Shown piece by piece: positions 1-7,469 of a stretch of DNA of 16,616 nt. The DNA is from an uncultured Oscillospiraceae bacterium (GTDB taxonomy: Bacteria; Bacillota; Clostridia; Oscillospirales; Oscillospiraceae), in assembly GCA_910584045.1 (NCBI GenBank), contig CAJTYO010000062.1:1-16616 (forward strand), read 5' to 3'. Both the position numbers and the translations under genes were made by a program. Each line of letters begins with the position of its first letter. Positions within the stretch are counted from its first letter, which is position 1. Below the pieces are notes generated by a model, which worked only from the letters and a program-made list of their open reading frames with translations, made no database searches and had not been told where the DNA came from.

Positions 1-26
1 CTTTTGCCGCTCCCCCTCCCGGTTAT

Positions 27-887
27 TTACACGCGTTTCAATATGCCGCAGGCCATACCGATCTTTCCGCCGGCGGCCAGACGGGCCCTGGCCGCCCGCT
101 GAAGGCTGGTGCGCTCCGGCAGATCGCTGACGGGCACGGGATGCACCGCGCCGAACAGCCAGCGGTAAAACTCCTGGTTGTCCTCCCGGACGGCGAAGCG
201 CCGGTAATCCCCGGCAAAGCGCCGGATGCCGGAGTTCTCCGGCAGCAGCTCCTCCAGGGCCGGGGCCAGCAGCCAGCTGCCGCACAGCACCGCCCCGGGC
301 GCGCCGCCGCGGCAGAAGCGCCGGCCCTCGCCGGCGAAGAAGCGCTCCGCCTGGGCGTAGGACTGATCCAGCGCCTCCCGGGTCAGGGGCGCGTCGGAGG
401 GGATGTGGACGCTGAGGACGGGCGCCCCCCTCTCCAGGCCCGGCGGGAGGGCCTCCCCCTCCCAGACGCAGTACTCAAACTCCAGCGCCCCCAGGCGGAA
501 GAGCAGGCCCCCGGTCTGCCGCCAGGTCCAGAAGGCCCGGTCATACCGCCACCGGCCGGCGATCTCCCGGGTCTCCCGCAGAAACCGGGCGAAGCAGCCC
601 ATGGTGGCCCGGTACACATCCTCCCCCACGCCGTTCTCCCGGTACAGCCGCCGGGTGTGGCCGGCCGCCGCCAGGGAGGCCGCCAGATGGGCCATGCCGT
701 CGTCCTCCTCCTCGCCGGGCAGACGGGCGGAAACCGCCTCCCATGCGCTCTCCGCCGTGTCCGGCGCGGCCAGCGCCGCCAGCGGGAGGTCCTCCGGCAG
801 CGCCCCGGCAGCCCGCTCCAGGGGGCCCAGCACCGGCTCCGGCAGCGCCAGCAGCCGGGCCGTCTCCATGATTTGACAGGTCATCAT
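27..887 (-). CDS. NAT_N/GNAT_C-type acyltransferase-like protein
   Basis: This 286-residue protein resembles the family of Firmicute acyltransferase-domain proteins built from an N-terminal NAT_N-like helical part and a GNAT-like C-terminal domain (formerly DUF5596). The recognisable parts are the aromatic stretch WRYDRAFWTWRQTGG with RLGALEFEY (about residues 113-139), LSVHIPSDAPLT (158-169), a central CGSWLLAP (202-209), and the C-terminal TSLQRAARARLAAGGKIGM (260-278). No signal peptide or membrane helix is visible, so it should be cytosolic. The substrate is unknown. It starts 6 nt after the pfkA stop and is almost certainly cotranscribed with pfkA. Three in-frame ATG codons (residues 1, 2 and 7) compete and the ribosome binding site is weak, so the exact start is uncertain. 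The family assignment is from memory of conserved motifs. Confidence 0.8.
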   Translation of the reverse strand: MMTCQIMETARLLALPEPVLGPLERAAGALPEDLPLAALAAPDTAESAWEAVSARLPGEEEDDGMAHLAASLAAAGHTRRLYRENGVGEDVYRATMGCFARFLRETREIAGRWRYDRAFWTWRQTGGLLFRLGALEFEYCVWEGEALPPGLERGAPVLSVHIPSDAPLTREALDQSYAQAERFFAGEGRRFCRGGAPGAVLCGSWLLAPALEELLPENSGIRRFAGDYRRFAVREDNQEFYRWLFGAVHPVPVSDLPERTSLQRAARARLAAGGKIGMACGILKRV

Positions 888-893
888 CCCGCG

Positions 894-1901
894 TTATCTG
901 CTCCCGTAGTTGTTGGTCAGGGCCTCCAGAATGTTGTAGCGGTCCATATCGAAGTCCTTCTTCATGGCCAGGGCCGCCTCCATCTCCATGACCACCATGC
1001 GCCCCTCCTGGGTGGCGATCACGCAGTTGCCCGCGTTCTCGGATATGGCCTTCACCGCCATGTAGCCCATGCGGCTGGCGGTCTCCCGATCCCGGGCGGA
1101 GGGCGCGCCGCCGCGCTGGATGTGGCCCAGCACCGTCACACGGGGGTCCAGGCCGATCTCGTCGTGGATCTGCTTGCTGATCTCCATGGTGTTGCCCGCG
1201 CCCTCGGCCACCACCACCATGTAGTGGGTGGTGCCCGCCAGGCGGGCCCGGCGGATCTTCTCCACAATGTCCTTTTCAAAGTCGGGCTCCCGCTCGGGGA
1301 TCAGCACGGCGGTGGCGCCCACGGAGATGCCGACGTACAGGGCCAGATACCCCGCGTGGCGGCCCATGACCTCCACCACGGAGCAGCGCTCGTGGGACTG
1401 CATGGTGTCCCGCAGCTTGTCGATGCACTCGATGGCCGTGTTGCAGGCGGTGTCAAAGCCGATGGTGTAGTGGGAGCAGCCGATGTCGTTGTCAATGGTG
1501 GCCGGTATGCCCGCCACCTGGAGCTGATAGCCCCGCTCCGCCGCCCGGCGGGACAGGGCCAGCGCGCCCCGGAAGGTGCCGTCGCCTCCGACGGCCACAA
1601 TGGCGTCCAGCCCCAGCAGGCGGCAGGTGGCCAGGGCCTTGTCCTGGCCCGCCACCTCCCGGAACTCGTCGCTGCGGGCGGTGTAGAGAAGGGTGCCGCC
1701 CTTGTTGATGATATGGCTGACGCTGGAGGTGTCCATGCGGATAAAGTCGCTGGAGATAAGGCCGTTCCACCCCCGGCGGATGCCCACGCAGTCGATGCCC
1801 CGGCTCATGGCGGAGCGGACCACGGCGCGCACCGCCGCGTTCATGCCCGGCGCGTCGCCGCCGCTGGTGAGAACGCCGATCCGTTTTACCTGTTTGTCCA
1901 T
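894..1901 (-). CDS. pfkA: 6-phosphofructokinase (probably ATP-dependent)
   Basis: It phosphorylates fructose 6-phosphate to fructose 1,6-bisphosphate, the committed step of glycolysis, in the cytosol. The 335-residue protein carries the nucleotide-binding TSGGDAPGMNAAVR (12-25), GGDGT (105-109), the catalytic loop TIDND (135-139, with the base equivalent to Asp127 of E. coli PfkA), VVEVMGR (175-181) and GHIQRGG (259-265). The start at 1901 is chosen because AGGAGG lies 9 nt upstream. A 19-codon in-frame extension to 1958 is possible but has no such site and would begin almost at the predicted transcription start. Gly after GGD (position 104 in E. coli numbering) argues for ATP rather than pyrophosphate. 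The usual PGTIDND is PATIDND here, so the residue at the donor-discriminating position 124 is Ala. The gene has its own strong promoter and is followed after 6 nt by an acyltransferase-like gene. Confidence 0.96.
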   Translation of the reverse strand: MDKQVKRIGVLTSGGDAPGMNAAVRAVVRSAMSRGIDCVGIRRGWNGLISSDFIRMDTSSVSHIINKGGTLLYTARSDEFREVAGQDKALATCRLLGLDAIVAVGGDGTFRGALALSRRAAERGYQLQVAGIPATIDNDIGCSHYTIGFDTACNTAIECIDKLRDTMQSHERCSVVEVMGRHAGYLALYVGISVGATAVLIPEREPDFEKDIVEKIRRARLAGTTHYMVVVAEGAGNTMEISKQIHDEIGLDPRVTVLGHIQRGGAPSARDRETASRMGYMAVKAISENAGNCVIATQEGRMVVMEMEAALAMKKDFDMDRYNILEALTNNYGSR

Positions 1902-1910
1902 TATGTATAT

Positions 1911-1916
1911 CCTCCT
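1911..1916 (-). promoter_or_regulatory. Ribosome binding site of pfkA
   Basis: A perfect AGGAGG on the minus strand sits 9 nt before the ATG at 1901. It decides the pfkA start against the longer in-frame reading from 1958. Confidence 0.85.
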
Positions 1917-1945
1917 CATTTTATAGTCGTAAGGCTCTTTCAGCC

Positions 1946-1960
1946 GGGTGCGCGGCACCC
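1946..1960. repeat. Perfect dyad at the pfkA transcription start
   Basis: GGGTGC and GCACCC flank the trinucleotide CGC, giving a 15-bp inverted repeat. It begins about 7 nt downstream of the pfkA -10 box, so it covers roughly +1 to +15 of the transcript. It could be a repressor operator or a hairpin at the mRNA 5' end. The sequence alone does not say which. Confidence 0.55.
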
Positions 1961-1962
1961 AA

Positions 1963-2361
1963 CTAGACTATACCCTCCCCGGTCCGCTCTGTCAAGATTT
2001 TCGGCGGGAAAATCCCCTGCTGCTCATGGGCCGGCCTGTGCTCCGCGTACAGCATGTTCCACCAGAAGTTATACGCCCGCCAGCTCTCCCCGTCGCCGCA
2101 GAGGATGGTCAGGCTCTCCGCCTCCGGGTGGCCGTACAGCACGTCCGTCACCGCCCGCAGCACCGTCTGGGCCGCCTGGTCCATGGAGAAGCCGAAGGCC
2201 CGCTGGGTGTCGAAGCAGGAGATGGCCAGCGCCCTCTCCCCGTGCTCCAGAGACCAGAGCAGCCCGCTGACATACCACGCCGCCAGGTCCTCCGCCGAGG
2301 CCAGATAGATCAGCGGCACGGGCAGATGCTCCCGCCGCTCCAGACATACCTTTTCCGTCAT
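1963..2361 (-). CDS. Small protein resembling the C-terminal half of a macro domain
   Basis: This 132-residue protein starts at an ATG overlapping the MATE stop codon (ATGA), so it is translationally coupled to that transporter. By eye, residues about 22-105 align with the C-terminal half of macro domains. The stretch beginning ALAISCFDTQRAFGFS (44-59) corresponds to the strand and loop that read VAFPAISTGVYGYP in E. coli YmdB. It is followed by AAQTVLRAVTDVL, like the AAEIAVKTVSEFI helix, and then a strand with LTILCGD. The first half of a macro domain, with the ADP-ribose-contacting GDIT region, is absent, and the ISTG loop reads FDTQ. Hydrolase activity is therefore unlikely. It may be a divergent scaffold, or another alpha/beta fold that resembles this by chance. 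The gene itself is well supported by coupling and spacing. The fold call is inference. Confidence 0.75.
   Translation of the reverse strand: MTEKVCLERREHLPVPLIYLASAEDLAAWYVSGLLWSLEHGERALAISCFDTQRAFGFSMDQAAQTVLRAVTDVLYGHPEAESLTILCGDGESWRAYNFWWNMLYAEHRPAHEQQGIFPPKILTERTGEGIV
1967..1995 (-). promoter_or_regulatory. Sigma-A-type promoter of pfkA
   Basis: On the minus strand TTGACA (1995-1990) and TATAGT (1972-1967) are separated by 17 bp: a consensus -35 and a 5/6 -10. Transcription should begin near 1960, leaving a leader of about 60 nt before the pfkA ATG. The whole promoter lies in the last codons of the upstream small gene, whose stop is at 1963-1965. Confidence 0.85.
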
Positions 2362-3752
2362 ACCGTCTCTCCCTCCCCCGCCGGAGCGTCCGTCCGGCGG
2401 CGCAATTTGTTCATTACATAGAAATAGCTGGGCGCCAGGATCAGGTCCGCCCCGAACCAGGCCAGCACCTCCGCCAGCATGATCCCGGTCTCCCCCATCA
2501 CCGCCGGCAGCAGCAGGGCCCCGCCGGTGCGCATGATAAACTCCGATACGCCCGACGCCATGGGCAGCAGGGTGTTGCCCAGTCCCTGGATGCAGCTGCG
2601 GGTCACATGCAGGATATACAGCACGGGCAGGCACAGCGACATCAGCCGCAGATACCGCACCGCCGCCTCCAGCGCCCTCTCCCCGGCCTCGCCGGAGATG
2701 AAGCAGGAGAGAATCCACCGCCCGCTCAGCAGCATCGCCGCCGCGATGGCCGCCGAGGTGATCAGGGCGATCACCACACCGGCCCGCATCCCCCGGGACA
2801 CCCGCTCCAGCTTTCCCGCCCCCAGGTTCTGCCCGGCGTAGGTGGTCATGGCGTAGCCGTAGGAGGTGGCGGCCATCTCCAGCACGCCGTAGAGCTTGTT
2901 GGTGGCGGTGTAGCCGGCGATGAAGGCCACGCCGAAGCCGTTTACGATGGTCTGGATAATCATTCCGCCCACGGCGATGATGGTGTTCTGCAGGGCCATA
3001 GGCAGGCCCAGGGTCATCAGCCGGCCGCAGAGCGGGCCGCTGAGCGTCCAGTCCTCCCGGCCCAGGCGCAGCGCCTCGATCCGGCACAGCCGCCAAATAC
3101 AGCACAGCGCCGCCAGGCACTGGGCGATGACGGTGGCCGCCGCCGCGCCCCGGACCCCCCAGCGGAAATCGAGGACAAACAGCAGGTCCAGAGCAATGTT
3201 GGCCAGGGCGGCGGCCGCCATGGCCAGCAGGGGCGTCCTGCCGTCCCCCAGGGCCCGGAGGGCGGCGGCGGCGAAGTTGTAGGCCGTCACCACCGGCAGC
3301 CCCGCGAACAGCAGCCGCAGGTAGGACATGGCAATATGCCGGATCTCCGGCGGGGTGCGCAGCAGGACCACCACCGGCTCCGCGGCGGCCTCTCCCCCCG
3401 CCGTGACGGCCGCGGCGCAGAGGACCGAGAGGAAAACGGCGTTGGTCATCGTCTGGCGCAGCCTGACGTAGTCCCCCGCGCCGAAGCGCTGGGCCAGCAG
3501 GATGGAGAAGCCCTGGGTAAAGCCCTGGATGGTCCCCAGGGTCAGCCAGTTCAGCCAGTCCACCGCCCCCAGGGCCGCCAGGGCCTTTACGCCCAGCACC
3601 TTGCCCACCACGGCGGTGTCCACCACGGTATACATCTGCTGGAAGATATTTCCCGCCATCAGCGGGAGGGAAAACAGGAGCAGCAGCCGCCAGGGACTGC
3701 CCTCCGTCTGAACGGTCGTGCCCGTCCGGGACTGCCGCGCTTGTTCGTTCAT
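2358..3752 (-). CDS. MATE-family efflux transporter
   Basis: This is a 464-residue integral membrane protein of the multidrug and toxin extrusion (MATE) family, which exports compounds in exchange for H+ or Na+. The N-terminal region reads LLLFSLPLMAGNIFQQMYTVVDTAVVG (about residues 24-50), the standard MATE opening. Around a dozen hydrophobic segments follow, with the second-half repeat GLPMALQNTIIAVGGMIIQTIVNGFG. The substrate cannot be predicted. The start at 3752 is preferred because AGAGGA lies 8 nt upstream. The in-frame extension to 3860 would place the start upstream of the predicted promoter. Its stop overlaps the ATG of the small macro-like gene by 4 nt, so the two form an operon. 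Confidence 0.93.
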   Translation of the reverse strand: MNEQARQSRTGTTVQTEGSPWRLLLLFSLPLMAGNIFQQMYTVVDTAVVGKVLGVKALAALGAVDWLNWLTLGTIQGFTQGFSILLAQRFGAGDYVRLRQTMTNAVFLSVLCAAAVTAGGEAAAEPVVVLLRTPPEIRHIAMSYLRLLFAGLPVVTAYNFAAAALRALGDGRTPLLAMAAAALANIALDLLFVLDFRWGVRGAAAATVIAQCLAALCCIWRLCRIEALRLGREDWTLSGPLCGRLMTLGLPMALQNTIIAVGGMIIQTIVNGFGVAFIAGYTATNKLYGVLEMAATSYGYAMTTYAGQNLGAGKLERVSRGMRAGVVIALITSAAIAAAMLLSGRWILSCFISGEAGERALEAAVRYLRLMSLCLPVLYILHVTRSCIQGLGNTLLPMASGVSEFIMRTGGALLLPAVMGETGIMLAEVLAWFGADLILAPSYFYVMNKLRRRTDAPAGEGETV

Positions 3753-3813
3753 ATCCTGCGTCCTCTTCTGCCCGTAATCCCGGCCGCTCGAATACACACC
3801 GGCCTTTTTTATC

Positions 3814-3842
3814 AGTATACCACAACCGCCGCCGCAAGTCGA
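3814..3842 (-). promoter_or_regulatory. Promoter of the MATE operon
   Basis: On the minus strand TATACT (3819-3814) is preceded by TGG, an extended -10, and 17 bp further upstream by TCGACT (3842-3837), a 4/6 match to TTGACA. Start of transcription is expected near 3807, about 55 nt before the MATE ATG. The same TGTGGTATACT string occurs before rnj. Confidence 0.65.
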
Positions 3843-3901
3843 GAGGGATTTCCTCTCCATACGGCGACGGGGCTTCGATCGGGATTTGACTATTAATAGG
3901 G

Positions 3902-3931
3902 GGAGCCGGACCGCACGCGCGGCCCGGCTCC
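3902..3931 (-). terminator. Hairpin after mgtE, probable terminator
   Basis: GGAGCCGG and CCGC pair with GCGG and CCGGCTCC around a 4-nt loop, with one A/C mismatch. It lies 40 nt after the mgtE stop and before the MATE promoter. The tail on the minus strand (CCCTATTAATAG) is only moderately T-rich, so termination may be partial. Confidence 0.6.
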
Positions 3932-3970
3932 TATTGTCAAAAAGTTCTTTGTCTCACGGGCCGCACACGC

Positions 3971-5350
3971 TTACAGCCCCAGCAGATGGGTGGCGAACTG
4001 GAAATAGATCAGCAGGCTGAGCACGTCCACGATGGTACTGATGAAGGGGGCGGCCATCACCGCCGGGTCCAGCCCGATTTTCTCCGCCAGCAGAGGCAGC
4101 AGGCAGCCCACCACTTTGGCGCAGAAGACCGTACACACCAGCGTCAGGCAGATCACCAGGGCCACCAGGACCGTCACCTCGCTGTTTTGCAGCAGCAGCC
4201 GGTCCACCGCCAGCAGCTTGACGAAGTTCCCCGCCGCCAGCAGCACGCCGCACAGCAGCGCCACCCGGCTCTCCTTCCACACCACGCTGACCAGGTCGCT
4301 GAAATTGATCTCATTGAGGCTCAGCCCGCGGATGACGGCCACGCTGGACTGGTTGCCGCAGTTGCCGCCGGTGCCCATGAGCATGGGGATGAAGCCGATG
4401 AGCACGGAGCAGGCCGCCAGGGAGTCCTCGAAGCTGGAGATGACCACGCCGGTGAAGGTGGCGGAGAGCATCAGCAGCATCAGCCAGGGCAGCCGGCTCC
4501 TCACGGTCTCCCACACGCCGGCGCGGAGGTAGGGCTTGTCCGTCGGCGTAATGGCGGCCATGAGCTCGAAGTCCTCGGTGGCCTCCTCCTCCATGACGTC
4601 GATGGCGTCGTCGATGGTGACAATGCCCACCAGGCGGCGCTCCTTGTCCACCACAGGCATGGCCAGGAAGTCGTATTTGCTCAGGCTCTGGGCCACGTCC
4701 TCCTTGTCGTCCATAGTGGCGGCGGAGACCACGTTGGTCTCCATGATCTCCTCAATGGCGTCCTCCTGGTCGGCCAGCAGCAGCGTCCGGATGGACACCA
4801 GGCCCAGCAGGTGGCGGCTGGGATCGGTGACATAGCAGATATTGATGGTCTCCTTGTCCACGCCGGTGCGCCGGATGCGCTTGAGGGCGTCGGCCACGGT
4901 CATATCCCGCTTCAGATCCACAAACTCGGTGGTCATAATGGACCCGGCGGAGTCCTCGGGGTACTTGAGAATCTCGTTGACGGAGCGCCGGGTCTCGGGG
5001 TCGGTGTGGCGGAGGATGCGCTTGACCACGGAGGCGGGCATCTCCTCAATAAGGTCCACGGTGTCGTCCACATAGAGCTCGTCCAGCACCTCCTTCAGCT
5101 CCGTGTCGGAGAAGGTCTGGATGAGCTGCTCCTGCTCCTCGGGGTCCATCTCGACAAAGACCTCGGCGGCCAGCTCCTTGGGCAGGAGGCGGTAGACCAG
5201 GGGCAGGCGGTCCTCCGGGAGCTCGGCCAGGATGGCGGCTGTATCGGCGGGCTCGAAGAGGAGGAGCATATCACGGATTTCCTGCCATCGCTTTCGGGAG
5301 GAGAGGGTCTCGATTTCCTCCATGATCCGGCTGTTTTCCAGGTCCAACAT
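3971..5350 (-). CDS. mgtE: Mg2+ channel/transporter MgtE
   Basis: It imports magnesium across the cytoplasmic membrane, gated by cytosolic Mg2+ binding to its N and CBS domains. The 459-residue length matches the family. The N-terminal helical domain spans about 10-130 (PADTAAILAELPEDRLPLVYRLLP). Paired CBS domains span about 135-258 (IMTTEFVDL, LVSIRTLLLAD, LAMPVVDKERRLVGIVTIDDAID). Five membrane helices follow from about 287, with the pore-region MGTGGNCGNQSSVAVIRG (325-342) and LDPAVMAAPFISTIVD near the C-terminus. ATG at 5350 is preferred because GGGAGGAG lies just upstream; in-frame codons up to 5449 would overlap the end of rnj. It follows rnj by 82 nt with no visible terminator or promoter between, so it is probably cotranscribed with rnj. 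No Mg2+-sensing leader fits in that gap. Confidence 0.95.
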   Translation of the reverse strand: MLDLENSRIMEEIETLSSRKRWQEIRDMLLLFEPADTAAILAELPEDRLPLVYRLLPKELAAEVFVEMDPEEQEQLIQTFSDTELKEVLDELYVDDTVDLIEEMPASVVKRILRHTDPETRRSVNEILKYPEDSAGSIMTTEFVDLKRDMTVADALKRIRRTGVDKETINICYVTDPSRHLLGLVSIRTLLLADQEDAIEEIMETNVVSAATMDDKEDVAQSLSKYDFLAMPVVDKERRLVGIVTIDDAIDVMEEEATEDFELMAAITPTDKPYLRAGVWETVRSRLPWLMLLMLSATFTGVVISSFEDSLAACSVLIGFIPMLMGTGGNCGNQSSVAVIRGLSLNEINFSDLVSVVWKESRVALLCGVLLAAGNFVKLLAVDRLLLQNSEVTVLVALVICLTLVCTVFCAKVVGCLLPLLAEKIGLDPAVMAAPFISTIVDVLSLLIYFQFATHLLGL

Positions 5351-5432
5351 GGCTGCTCCTCCCTTCCCGTCTGCGCCGCGCTCTGTCTTTACCGGCCTTT
5401 TCCCGCCCTCCGCTTTTGTCTGAACGAGCCGC

Positions 5433-7088
5433 TTACAGCCGGTTGACAACCGGGATGACCATCGGGCTCCTCTTTGTGTGCTTAAAGAGATACCCGCTGA
5501 CCGCCGATTTAACCGCGCCGCGGAGCTCGCCCGCGTCCCGTCCGCCCTTGCCCAGGGCGGCGAGGGCCGCCCCGGAGGCCACCTCCGTCAGCTCCCGCAT
5601 GAGCTCCTCCGACTCCTTTACATAGATGAACCCCCGGGTGATGATCTCCGGCTCGTTCATCAGCTGCCCATGCTGCAAATTCAAAATAACGACGACCATC
5701 CCGTCCTCGGCCAGAATCTTCCGGTCCCGCAGGACCACCGCGCCCACGTCGCCCACGCCGCTGCCGTCCACCAGCACCGAGCCGGAGGGGGCCGGCGTAT
5801 CCGCGATCTTGATCGTCTTGGTGGTCAGCTCGATGACGCTGCCGATGTCCGCCAGAACGATGTTCTTGCGGTTCAGCCCCATCTCCATGGCCAGATTGAT
5901 ATGGCGGCGGAGCATCTTCTGCTCCCCGTGGAGAGGCACAAAGAACTTGGGACGCACCAGCGCGTGGATGATCTTCAGCTCCTCCTGACAGGCGTGGCCG
6001 GAGACGTGGAGGGGGTCGGAGCGGTCGTAGATCACGTCCACGCCCTTCCTGAACAGCTCGTTGATCACCCGGCCGATGGTCTTCTCGTTGCCGGGAATGG
6101 CGCTGGCCGAGATGATGACGCGGTCGCCGGGGCCCACGTCGATCTGCCGGTGCTGGGAGAAGGCCATGCGGTACAGCGCGCTCATCTCCTCCCCCTGGCT
6201 GCCGGTGGTCACGATGACCTGCTGCTCCAGGGGCAGGGACTTGATCTTGTTCACATCCACCAGGGTGTTCTTGGGCAGCTGCATATAGCCCAGCTCCGTG
6301 GACACGCGCATGATGTTCTCCATGCTGCGCCCGGACACCGCCACCTTCCGCCCGCAGGCCGCCGCCGCGTCGATCACCTGCTGGATGCGGTGGACGTTGG
6401 AGGCGAAGGTGGTGACGATGATGCGCTGCTTGCAGCCCGTGAAAAGCCGGTCGAAGGTCTTGCCCACGATGGACTCGCTCATGGTGTAGCCCGGCCGCTC
6501 CACGTTGGTGGAGTCCGCCAGCAGCGCCAGCACCCCCTCCTTCCCCAGCTCGCCGAACCGGCCCAGGTCGATCACGTCCCCGTCGATGGGGGTGGAGTCG
6601 ATCTTGAAGTCGCCGGTGTGGATGATCACGCCCATGCTGGTGTGAATGGCGAAGGCCACCGAGTCGGCGATGGAGTGGTTGACGTGGATAAACTCCACAT
6701 AGAACTTCCCCACCTTGATCATCTCGCCGGCCTCCACGGTGTAGAGCTTGGTCTGCTTGGTCAGGCCGTGCTCCTCCAGCTTCAGCTGGATCAGGCCCGC
6801 CGTCAGCCGCGTGCAGTACACCGGCATGTTCACCTGCTTGAGGATGTAGGGGATGGCCCCGATGTGGTCCTCGTGTCCGTGGGTGATGAAGAGGCCCCGG
6901 ATGCGGTTGCGGTTTTTCACCAGATACGTCACGTCGGGGATCACCAGGTCGATGCCGTACATGTCCCCGTCGGGGAAGCCCATGCCGCAGTCCACCACGA
7001 TGATCTCGCCGCCGTGCTCATAGACGGTCATATTTTTGCCGACCTCGTTGAGGCCTCCAAGGGGGATGATTTTCATTTTTTCTGCCAA
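5433..7088 (-). CDS. rnj: Ribonuclease J
   Basis: RNase J is a metallo-beta-lactamase/beta-CASP enzyme with 5'-3' exonuclease and endonuclease activity, central to mRNA decay and rRNA maturation in Firmicutes. The 551 residues match the usual length of about 555. The zinc motif HGHEDHIG is at 70-77, further ligands lie in HVNHSIADS and HTGDFKID, the beta-CASP signature includes ADSTN and SGRSMENI, and the late motif SGHACQEE with PLHGE completes the site. The start codon is TTG: AAGGAG lies 9 nt before the TTG at 7088, whereas the next ATG (residue 5) is 21 nt away from it. The gene heads the rnj-mgtE unit and has a leader of about 280 nt. Only one RNase J gene is in the window, so J1 and J2 cannot be told apart. 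Confidence 0.96.
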   Translation of the reverse strand: MAEKMKIIPLGGLNEVGKNMTVYEHGGEIIVVDCGMGFPDGDMYGIDLVIPDVTYLVKNRNRIRGLFITHGHEDHIGAIPYILKQVNMPVYCTRLTAGLIQLKLEEHGLTKQTKLYTVEAGEMIKVGKFYVEFIHVNHSIADSVAFAIHTSMGVIIHTGDFKIDSTPIDGDVIDLGRFGELGKEGVLALLADSTNVERPGYTMSESIVGKTFDRLFTGCKQRIIVTTFASNVHRIQQVIDAAAACGRKVAVSGRSMENIMRVSTELGYMQLPKNTLVDVNKIKSLPLEQQVIVTTGSQGEEMSALYRMAFSQHRQIDVGPGDRVIISASAIPGNEKTIGRVINELFRKGVDVIYDRSDPLHVSGHACQEELKIIHALVRPKFFVPLHGEQKMLRRHINLAMEMGLNRKNIVLADIGSVIELTTKTIKIADTPAPSGSVLVDGSGVGDVGAVVLRDRKILAEDGMVVVILNLQHGQLMNEPEIITRGFIYVKESEELMRELTEVASGAALAALGKGGRDAGELRGAVKSAVSGYLFKHTKRSPMVIPVVNRL

Positions 7089-7367
7089 AACTCTGTTCTC
7101 CTTTTATTAACGTTCTGCAGCTTGCAGGAAAAGCGCAACGCAAACAGACGGGAGGGACGCCCGTTTCTGACCGCACCTCGCATCGTGGGTCATCAGGGAG
7201 CCTCCGCCCGCTATGTATGGATGGCTTCGGGGGGCAGGCAGGCGCCCGTCCCTCATACCGTGCCGCCTGTGGCGCACGATACAAATATTTTATCACAGGC
7301 CCGCCTGCTGCGGCCTGGGAAAAACGTCATAAGAGCTTACGCGGCGCGGCGCGCCGTTTGCCCATGT
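7089..7367 (-). other. Long 5' leader of rnj with alternative base pairings
   Basis: About 280 nt lie between the predicted rnj start of transcription and its TTG. I see no convincing gene here. A local hairpin (ACGGG 7148-7152 with CCCGT 7160-7164) shares bases with a long-range 8-bp pairing (7152-7159 with 7247-7254, GAGGGACG to CGTCCCTC), so the two are mutually exclusive. A further stem, CAGGCC/GGCCTG, is at 7296-7317. I match no known riboswitch class to it. Confidence 0.45.
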
Positions 7368-7373
7368 GCTTAT

Positions 7374-7402
7374 AGTATACCACAGGTTTTTCCAAAAGTA
7401 TA
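7374..7402 (-). promoter_or_regulatory. Promoter region of rnj with two TATACT boxes
   Basis: On the minus strand TATACT occurs at 7379-7374, preceded by TGG as an extended -10, and again at 7402-7397. Neither has a good -35, and the downstream one is the better candidate because of the TGn extension. Transcription would run toward rnj. Confidence 0.55.
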
Positions 7403-7418
7403 CATAAATTTTTGCGGG

Positions 7419-7453
7419 AAGACACTTCCGGAACAGTTAAAAAAGACACTTCC
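7419..7453. repeat. 11-bp direct repeat in the divergent promoter region
   Basis: AAGACACTTCC occurs at 7419-7429 and again at 7443-7453, 24 bp apart, which puts the copies close to the same DNA face. They lie between the rnj and chemoreceptor promoters and could be paired binding sites for a regulator. Confidence 0.5.
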
Positions 7454-7469
7454 CTTTATTGACAATCTA

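Noticed and set aside
894..1901. Pyrophosphate-dependent phosphofructokinase
   Set aside because: The protein has Gly after GGD and no Lys at the PxTIDND position, both expected in the PPi type to be Asp and Lys.
141..2270. 709-codon plus-strand open frame opposite the acyltransferase, pfkA and macro-like genes
   Set aside because: Its translation is a Gly/Ala/Pro/Arg/His-rich shadow of GC-rich genes on the other strand, with no domain. The opposing genes have clear motifs and ribosome binding sites.
1963..3837. 624-codon minus-strand frame that reads through the MATE gene into the macro-like gene
   Set aside because: Only its last 132 codons are credible. The rest lies in the wrong frame over the MATE transporter, so it is not a fusion or frameshift; the real gene begins at the ATGA at 2361.
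5351..5432. Magnesium riboswitch (M-box or ykoK) before mgtE
   Set aside because: The gap to rnj is only 82 nt and shows no matching structure; such leaders are considerably longer.
7018..7296. 92-codon minus-strand frame in the rnj leader
   Set aside because: It overlaps the start of rnj in another frame and has no ribosome binding site or recognisable domain. A regulatory leader peptide cannot be fully excluded.
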